Part shown: piece by piece, positions 57,660 to 64,000 of the stretch | Position numbering within the stretch: position 1 is the first letter of the stretch | How the letters are laid out: each line of letters begins with the position of its first letter | Assembly: GCA_030848705.1 (NCBI GenBank) | Contig: JAUIZM010000018.1 | Coordinates: forward strand, 2,108,001-2,172,000 | DNA length: 64,000 nucleotides | Direction of reading: 5' to 3' | DNA from: Heracleum sosnowskyi | Lineage: Eukaryota; Streptophyta; Magnoliopsida; Apiales; Apiaceae | The notes under the pieces: generated by a model | What the model was told of the DNA's origin: nothing | The model's database searches: none | The model's input: only the letters and a program-made list of their open reading frames with translations | Program-made: the position numbers and the translations under genes

Positions 57660-58630
57660 GGGTTAAAAATCAGAAAAATTAGTGGGGCCCACTTTTTAAA
57701 TATTATTTTTAAATCAAATATAACAAAATTAGAAAAATTAGTGGGGCCCACTTGTGGGGTCCACTTTTTTCTTTGCGTCCCACCTTTTTTAATATTATAT
57801 TTTAATTAAAAATTAAAAATTAATTAATTAAAAATTAATCATTAATTACTTTTTAAATAAAAATTAGAAAAATTAGTGGGGCACACTTGAGGGCCCCACT
57901 TTTTTCTGTGAGCCCCACCTTTTTTAATATTATTTTTTATTTAAAAATTAATTATTATTTAATTATTAATTATTTTTTAATTATTTTTAAATAAAAATTT
58001 AGAAAAATTAGTGGGGCTCACTTTTTTCTGTGGCCCCCAGCTTTTTTAATATTCTATTTAATTAAAAATTAATTTTTAGATAATTAAAAATTAAATTTTA
58101 ATTACTTTTTGAATAAAAATTCGGAAAATTAGTGGGCCCACTTTTTTCTGTGGAGCCCACCATTTTTAATATTTTTTTAATTAAAATTTAATTATTAATT
58201 ATTAATTATTTAATATTTAAATAAAAATTTGAAAAATCAGTGGGAACCACTTTTTTCTGTGGGCCCCACCTTTTTTACTATTATTTTTTAATTAAAAATT
58301 AATTATTGACTAAATTTTAAATAAAAATTAGAATAATTAGTGGGGCCCACTTTTTCCTGCGGGGCCCACCTTTTTTAATATTATTTATTATTATTAATTA
58401 ATAATTAATTAATTAATAGTTAATTTTTAATTAATTTTTAAATAAAAAATATAAAAATTAGTGGGGCCCACTTGTGGGGCCCACCTTTTTAATATTATTT
58501 TTTAATTAAAAATGAATTATTAATTAATTATTAATTAAATTTTAAATAAAAATTAGAAAAATTAGTGGGGCCCACTTTTTTCTCTAGGGCCCACCTTTTT
58601 TAATATTATTTTTTAATTATTAATTAATTT
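57660..58630. repeat. GTGGGGCCCAC / poly-AT tandem array, about eight units
   Basis: Units of roughly 100-135 bp: AAAAATTAGTGGGGCCCAC, a T-rich spacer with TTTTTTCTGTGGGGCCCACC, TTTTTTAATATTATTTTTTA, then a run of ATTAATTAATT. The GGGGCCCAC palindromes match TCP-factor sites, and the AT runs could melt easily. Looks like sequence amplified by slippage. Confidence 0.85.
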
Positions 58631-59233
58631 TTAATTGAAATCAAATGCAACATTATGTCGATAGAGTAACACAAAGAGTCTTTTGCAACAGAGTCTGTTC
58701 TATGACGTTTATGTGTAATGTAACACTAACTCCGAAGTATTGCAATAGTTAAAAAATAGTGTATCAATTGTAACACAAAGTGGGCGTTGCAATTTAAAAG
58801 TATTGCATCCGGCCATCTATGGTGTAGTGAAAGGGGCGGATATAATAGCAGTTGTGAAGAATGGTGTCATTGCTGAGAAAGGAAATCATAATTCTCTTGT
58901 GAGCATTCCTAATGGAGTGTATGCGTCCGTTGTTGCACTTCAGATGACCTCAACATAAATGTACTAGTTCAAAGGTCACATAATTTTTTTTAGTTGAGTC
59001 ATAATAGTGTTGCATTTTTATAGTGCATGTCTCTGTAAATATTTTGTTTCTGCTGGAGAACCTCCTTCGTGTTATGCATATATTTTGACATTTTAGAAAA
59101 CTGGTCCAGTCGTTTGTTGGAAAGATGCATCAGTCTCCCCCATTGATTTGTAGAGGTGCTACGCTAGAACTGGGTTGTATGTTCTTTTCCTAGTTATACT
59201 AGAACTGGAAAGATGCATCAGTCTCCCCCATTA

Positions 59234-59479
59234 ATAGTGTACCTTTTAGCCCCTGTCTTTTAAAAATGTACCTTTTAGCCCCTATCTTTTAAAAATGTAC
59301 CTTTTAGCCCCTGAAGACATTTTTGCCCCTCAGTTAAAACCCGACTTTTTTAACTGAACTGGGTTTAAGGGTCGAAAGGTACGAATTTCATATCTCGGGG
59401 GCTAAAAGGTACACTTTTAAAATACAGTGGCTGATGGGTATATGGGAGTAAACCTCAGGGGCTAAAAGGTCATTAAGCC
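59234..59479 (-). repeat. Right terminal inverted repeat of the MULE
   Basis: Reverse complement of 50690-50936 with a few percent mismatch by eye, followed by the TTAAAATTA duplication. Confidence 0.93.
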
Positions 59480-59488
59480 TTAAAATTA

Positions 59489-59676
59489 TGTTAAAATTAA
59501 ATTTAAATTATGTGTTAAAATTATGTTAAAATGGTATGTTCGCCAGGGTTAAAATTGTTAATTTCAAAGTAACAATTTTAAGTGTGTCAATGTTTGATTC
59601 CTCAGGAGTACAAACATTAATATTACTTTTGAACGAAGTTAATATAATTTGGCTATCGAAAAATCTACATAATACT
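59489..59676. other. Backbone right of the MULE
   Basis: Non-coding. TTAAAATTATGTTAAAATTAA-like phrases repeat near 59480-59530. No gene seen. Confidence 0.5.
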
Positions 59677-59784
59677 CTTTTTTTTGCCAGAAAGTAACAA
59701 ATTTCATTAATTCTTCAAATCATTCTTCTATACATGAAGAAATTCTGAATGAGCATTACTCATCCACAAAATACGATCAGCTAT
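59677..59784 (-). mobile_element. LINE 3' tail, separated part
   Basis: Poly-A tail seen as the T run at 59677-59685, followed by LINE 3' end sequence similar in layout to 47978-48010 (AACAAATTTCATTAATT). The family II CACTA begins at 59785 inside this LINE. Confidence 0.6.
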
Positions 59785-62700
59785 CACTACACCAAAAACG
59801 GCCTTTTCCTACCACGAAAATGGTAGGTTTTGGGGGTCAATCGGTAGGAATTGGTGTCAATTCCTACCATTCGACATGGTAGGAATTGCTCAGGTCGGAA
59901 TTGGTGATGGTAGGAATTGGTGGTCTGTTTCTTAAACGGCCCCACATGCCAAATGGCTGTCCATGTGGCGAGCCACATCAACAGCCACATCGACGGCCAC
60001 ATGGCGGTGGACCCCGACACGTCACTTGCCACGAGGTTGACATGTCATGCCACGTGTCACGAGTGGGGTCACTGCCACGTCATTTTGTGGGGTCACATTT
60101 GACCGTGGTCAAGGACTATTTCCTACCAACCAAATCCTACCAACGCATTTCCTACCAACTCAAGAGGCACCAAAATGGTAGGTTTTATAACAGAAGCACA
60201 TAAAAATAGCTATTCCTACCAAGCAATTCCTACCACCTTGAGTAATTCCTACTAGTTAAAACCTACCGCATTCATCAATTCTGGAAAATGTTAGGAAGAC
60301 GGTAGGAAATGCTATGAAGACGGTAGGAAATCTTATGAAGACAGTAGGAAATGCTTTGAAGGTGGTAGGAATTACTAGACAATTGTTTCAAAAAAAATAA
60401 AGCTTTCATTACTTCCTCTATCTAACAAATTGCTCAAATCATTATAAAAAAATAGATCGATATCTAATTCACAAGTATACAACCATAACAAATAATCAAA
60501 CATTCATTGTATATGAAAATTCAAACATTCCTTACACATAAATCATAATATTCAAAATTAGAAGTTGTTCTTATGGACCAAAACTACAAATCAAAAATTA
60601 TTTACAATGCTTAATTAATTATCTTCAAAATCTTCATCTTTTTCGTTTAGATCTTCATGTTATTTTCTTCACAATCATTTTCTCTATATTCACATCATTG
60701 TCTTTGTATCTTCATCAAGTACCTAAAATTTACATAAAAAACAAGAATTAGTATTAAGAATTATTAGCTAATTTACAAAGTGAATGATATGTGAAATTGA
60801 TTTGAAGAAGATAAAGATATAGAGAAGAAGATGAAGAGAGGGAAGAAAATTGAAGTGAAATTGAATTGAAGAAGATAAAGATATGATTGTATTATAAGTA
60901 ATAAGAAGAGGAAAATATTTTTGAATTTTTCGTTTGGGCGCAATTTTTAAATTTTTCGTAAAATTATAGCTTATTTCCTACCGGTAATGGTAGGTTATGA
61001 TTCTCAGCGAAATTTTTGAATTTTTGGTTTGGGCGCAATTTTTGAATTTTAAGTTTTAGGCACAATTTTTGAATTTTTCGTAAAATTGTAGCTTATTTCC
61101 TACCGATAATGTTAGGTTATGATTCTCAGCGAAATTTTTGAATTTTTGGTTTGGGCGCAATTTTTGAATTTTTAGTTTTATGCGCAAATTTTGAATTTTT
61201 CGGGAAATTGTAGCTTATTTCCTACCGATAATGGTAGGTTATGATTCTCAGCAAAATTTTTGAATTTTTGGTTTGGGCACAATTTTTGAATTTTTAGTTT
61301 TAGGCGCAATTTTTGAATTTTTCGTAATGATAATTTAGATCTATTAATTTATTTCAGAGGGTAAATGAGTTTTTACCCTAATTTTTTTCTTTTATTATTT
61401 TAATTATATTCTTCTTTAGTTATGCGCGGTAATTTCAAGTTTTTGGTAAAAATTTTGGCGGAAATTGCCAAAAAAAATTGGGTTGTGTGGATTTAAACAA
61501 CTGTCCTCTCTAAGAATAACCAAGTGCGTAACCACTGCACCAACATCGTTTTTTGTACTAAATATGCAATTTACTCATATATCATATTTCAGTTCAAGTT
61601 TTGTAAATTATAAGTTTGATAGATAGATTAATTATAAAAATATAGGAGCTTAAATTAAAAAATTCTAAAATTTTACATACAGCTAAGAAATCAAAATATT
61701 TAATCATCCGTAAGGTTAGATCGTTGAAAAAAAATCAAAACAAATCAAAAAGTGTAACCCTAAACAACCCCTAAAAAGGGAAATTCAATTTTTTCGTAAA
61801 ATTTTAGGCGATTAAAATTTTGGATTGCACGGATTCAAACGGGTGCCCTCTCCAATAATAACCAAGTGAACAACCACTGCGCCAAACTAGCTTTTTATAC
61901 TAAATCAGCAAATAATTGATATATGATATTCCAATTCAAGTTTTGTAAAGTACAAGTTTAATAAATAGATTTATTATAAAAATATAAGAGTTTAAATTAA
62001 AAAAATCCAATATTTTTTATAAAACTAAGAAATCAACATATTTAATCATCCGTAAGGTTGGATCGTTGAAAAAAAATAAATAGACTCAATTTTCTAACAC
62101 TCTTTCATTTTCTAAACGATTTTAACTTTTTGTAATTCCTTTTTGTCTAAATTTTTTTCCTTACATTCATCAAACTACAAAACGACGTTTCATATAAAAA
62201 ATTTAATTTTTCCATATGTCTTTATATTTTTAATTTTTTTTCGATATAATTAGGTTTTAACGAATAACATAAGTACCTAAATATGTAAGTTTAATTCAAC
62301 TAATTTTTATCTTCCACTACTAAAATGAGTAAATCTTTATGTCCCTAGAGTTTGATTAACAAAAAATATGATAACCGATCAACAAAAAATATAATATAAA
62401 CACATTCTCCATTAATTTTATTTTGTATTATTTTATTAATCGATTAAAACCTACCAACAATGGTAGGTTTTGATGTGCACTGGAAATTCAACTTTTCTGT
62501 TAATTTTTTGGCGGAAAAGCAAAAAGGTGGTGGGGGTCCAAAATTCGTCAGTGACTATTTCCTACCATATATGGTAGGAAATGGCCTTGACAGAATGAAA
62601 ATATTTCGTATTTAAAAAAAATGTTTATTACTTTAAAATATGATTGGGACGATGATGTGGATGGTGGGGTACCATCACGAATAAAACCTACCAGATTTGG

Positions 62701-63201
62701 TAGGTTTTATTTTCCTACCATATATGGTAGGAAATGACCATGACAGAATTAAAAAATTTATTATTTTTAAAAAATTATTTATTACTTAAATTATGATATG
62801 GCTAATGATGTGGATGGTGGGGTACCATCAAGAATAAAACCTACCAGATTTGGTAGGTTTTAGTTTCCTACCATATATGGTAGGAAATGACCACAGCATA
62901 TTGAAAATATTTTTTATTTTATAAAAATTGTTTATTACTTAAAAATATGAATATGACAAGGCTGATGATTAGGATGGTGGGGTCTTAACTTTGTGAAAAT
63001 GCAGGCAAAACCTACCGATGTTGGTAGGTTTTATTTTCCTACCAACAATCGGTAGGAATTGGTCCGCGCTTTTACAGATTTCGGACCCCACACGGACCAT
63101 TTCCTACCATATTTGTCGTCGGTAGGAAATGGGGAGTCAATTCCTACCAAGTTTTTTTGGTATGATTTATATGGTAGGAAAATGCCGTTTTTGGTGTAGT
63201 G
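59785..63201. mobile_element. CACTA element family II, copy 2, 3.42 kb
   Basis: Termini CACTACACCAAAAACGGCCT and the complement of CACTACACCAAAAACGGCAT, TSD TAT on both sides. Same architecture as copy 1: 21-bp repeats (about 60285-60375), ~120-bp units (60960-61330), ~350-bp tandem with tRNA-like modules (61436-62080), and CCTACC/GGTAGG subterminal arrays at both ends. It differs by indels, notably an extra segment near 59945-59962 that copy 1 lacks, and one fewer 120-bp unit. No transposase. Confidence 0.92.
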
Positions 63202-63640
63202 TATATAGCAACTATATCTAGCTAGATAATGAGCTACATTTTCCGCAGTTTTTACAAAATTAAGGGACATGCGTTTGGTTTTTAATTCAGAAAGCAATAC
63301 TATGCATTCTTCTATGAGTCTGCCAAAGTAAGATAGTAACTTCTTATTGATTATACTGCAACAAGACAATTTGATTCTATTGTAACATCGCTCAGCTGCT
63401 GATTTTTTTATCCAACTTAATGCTTCCCTGATCCCCATTGTTCTGCACTTTCTGGGGAAACATTGCCCAGAACATAGCTTGATCTTGCTTCGATCAGATC
63501 TCCTACATGATTCCTGGCCACAAAATTAGCAAAGCTATAGCAGTTGGAAGCTTGAAAGAACGCAACATCAGTATTTACCTTAGACTCGTTTTCTGTTGGA
63601 AAAGTCTAATGCTTGTCACCATCTTTAGAGGTCATTAATC
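63202..63640 (-). pseudogene. LINE RNase H domain interrupted by a CACTA
   Basis: On the minus strand it reads NESKVNTDVAFFQASNCYSF and then NFVARNHVGDLIEARSS, later IESN and NFVKTAENVAHYLARYS. This is the L1-type RNase H domain ending in the conserved AHYLAR motif, followed by the insertion point of the CACTA (TSD TAT at 59782-59784 and 63202-63204). Several stops and a frameshift make it a pseudogene. The 5' end of the LINE is missing. It is a different copy from 47978-50470. Confidence 0.75.
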
Positions 63641-63698
63641 CCAGAAAATTGCTAAAAGTTTATCTTGAGCACATTACCATTGTCTAAGGACCACCTTG

Positions 63699-64000
63699 CA
63701 CTACAAGGAATTTCGATTCAGACAACGGATTTTATCCGTAGTCTGATACTGACAAACCCCGTTGTCTATCGGAGTGTCGTCTGTTACACGCCTCAGACAA
63801 CGGTTCGAAAACTGTTGTGTGTTAGAGCGAGGGACAACGACTGCATCTCTAGACGCCGTTGTCTGATAGCCAGAAACAACAATAGTCGATTTAGAAACCG
63901 TTGTTGTTTGGGAAGCTACACAATAGTTTTAATTGAATACACACTTGTCTGAAAGGAAATCACACAATAGTTTTATCTCAATTCACACTTGTCTAAAAGT
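63699..64000. mobile_element. CACTA family V, left end, runs off the window
   Basis: CACTACAAGGAATTTCGATT at 63699, preceded by TTG. The first 200 bp carries repeated ACAACGG/CCGTTGT motifs in both orientations (at least eight), the usual CACTA subterminal pattern. The right end is outside the window. Confidence 0.75.

Larger units (their letters stand above)
52329..58829 (-). mobile_element. CACTA family IV, copy b, carrying captured host exons
   Basis: Termini CACTACGCCATAGATGGCCG (left) and the complement of CACTACACCATAGATGGCCG (right), TSD AAA at 52326-52328 and 58830-58832. It shares CACTACGCCATA and the GCAACAC/GCAACGC subterminal motif with copy a, but the next 15 bp of the terminus differ, so it is a sub-family. 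No transposase. It carries a CSLA/CSLC-type exon and a GH3 exon on the minus strand, an ACGT/GGGGCCCAC array (52560-52880), a TC-rich promoter-like block (about 56330-56560), and two tandem arrays (56760-57610 and 57660-58630). The strand given is that of the captured exons. Confidence 0.92.
51810..58958 (+). pseudogene. Captured ABCB (P-glycoprotein-like) last exon, split by a CACTA
   Basis: An acceptor TTTCTTACAG precedes 51810. The second nucleotide-binding domain follows: Walker A GESGSGKS, Q-loop region GLVGQELVLF, signature LSGVQKQR (family consensus LSGGQ, so a key Gly is Val), Walker B ILLFDEATSALD, H-loop AHRLGTIK at 52328. The CACTA 52329-58829 interrupts there. The remaining coding part is 58833-58958, including ADIIAVVKNGVIAEKGNHNS and ending in TAA at 58956. 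Transmembrane domains and NBD1 are missing. It represents the end of a full-size auxin/xenobiotic-type ABCB exporter gene. Apart from the insert and the signature change the exon is open. Confidence 0.9.
50690..59479 (+). mobile_element. Pack-MULE carrying subtilase and ABCB fragments
   Basis: Long inverted termini of about 246 bp (50690-50936 and 59234-59479) begin GGCTTAATGAC. The 9-bp TSD TTAAAATTA at 50681-50689 and 59480-59488 is diagnostic of Mutator-like elements. Inside are a subtilase exon fragment and the last exon region of an ABCB transporter with part of its intron and 3' UTR. No MURA transposase is present. A family IV CACTA (52329-58829) inserted into it later; without that, the MULE would be about 2.3 kb. 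Confidence 0.93.

Overview
The window reads as plant nuclear DNA, most likely from a eudicot with a repeat-rich genome. It is AT-rich and contains Ty1-copia elements primed by initiator-Met tRNA, CACTA/En-Spm elements with 3-bp target duplications, a Mutator-like element with a 9-bp duplication, LINE pieces, and intron-bearing fragments of typical plant genes. I see no complete host gene; the window is a pile of nested transposons. Boundaries below come mostly from terminal repeats and target-site duplications (TSDs) read directly in the sequence.

Layout. 1-727: end of a Tork-like Copia with its 3' LTR. 1179-3235: CACTA family I (TSD AGG). 3389-6936: CACTA family II (TSD TTA). 8138-10681: complete gag-only LTR element on the minus strand (TSD TACAT). 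10719 to about 13600: decayed family II CACTA, followed by an unrecognised terminal exon at 13765-14166. 14396-44378: CACTA family III with a TNP2 transposase pseudogene, split by Copia A (14997-42895, minus, TSD TGTTA). Copia A is split by Copia B (19282-35674, plus, TSD GTAGA), and Copia B is split by a family IV CACTA carrying captured genes (22143-26578, TSD TCC). 44379-45890: truncated Copia C. About 45950-47020: small LTR element. 47978-50470: 5'-truncated LINE. 50690-59479: Pack-MULE (TSD TTAAAATTA) with subtilase and ABCB exons. Its ABCB exon is split by a second family IV CACTA (52329-58829, TSD AAA) that carries cellulose-synthase-like and GH3 exons. 59677-63640: LINE tail split by a second family II CACTA (59785-63201, TSD TAT). 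63699 onward: start of CACTA family V.

By-eye LTR divergence agrees with the nesting order: about 4% for Copia A and 1.5% for Copia B inside it. Copia A and B are related SIRE-like elements. Both have gag with three zinc knuckles, a putative 3' splice acceptor just after the gag stop, pol, and a long extra ORF before the 3' LTR.

The most unusual signals are these. (1) A short motif is iterated through the coding and non-coding interior of each SIRE-like element (AAACTCTGAT in B, AATCCTGAT in A), and the reverse complement of that element's own version is repeated in its U3. (2) All recognisable exons captured by the two family IV CACTAs lie on the minus strand, downstream of a shared TC-rich promoter-like block. 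(3) CACTA families with unrelated termini share bZIP-type ACGT sites, a CATCCGTACGGTTGGATCG block, and tRNA-like modules.
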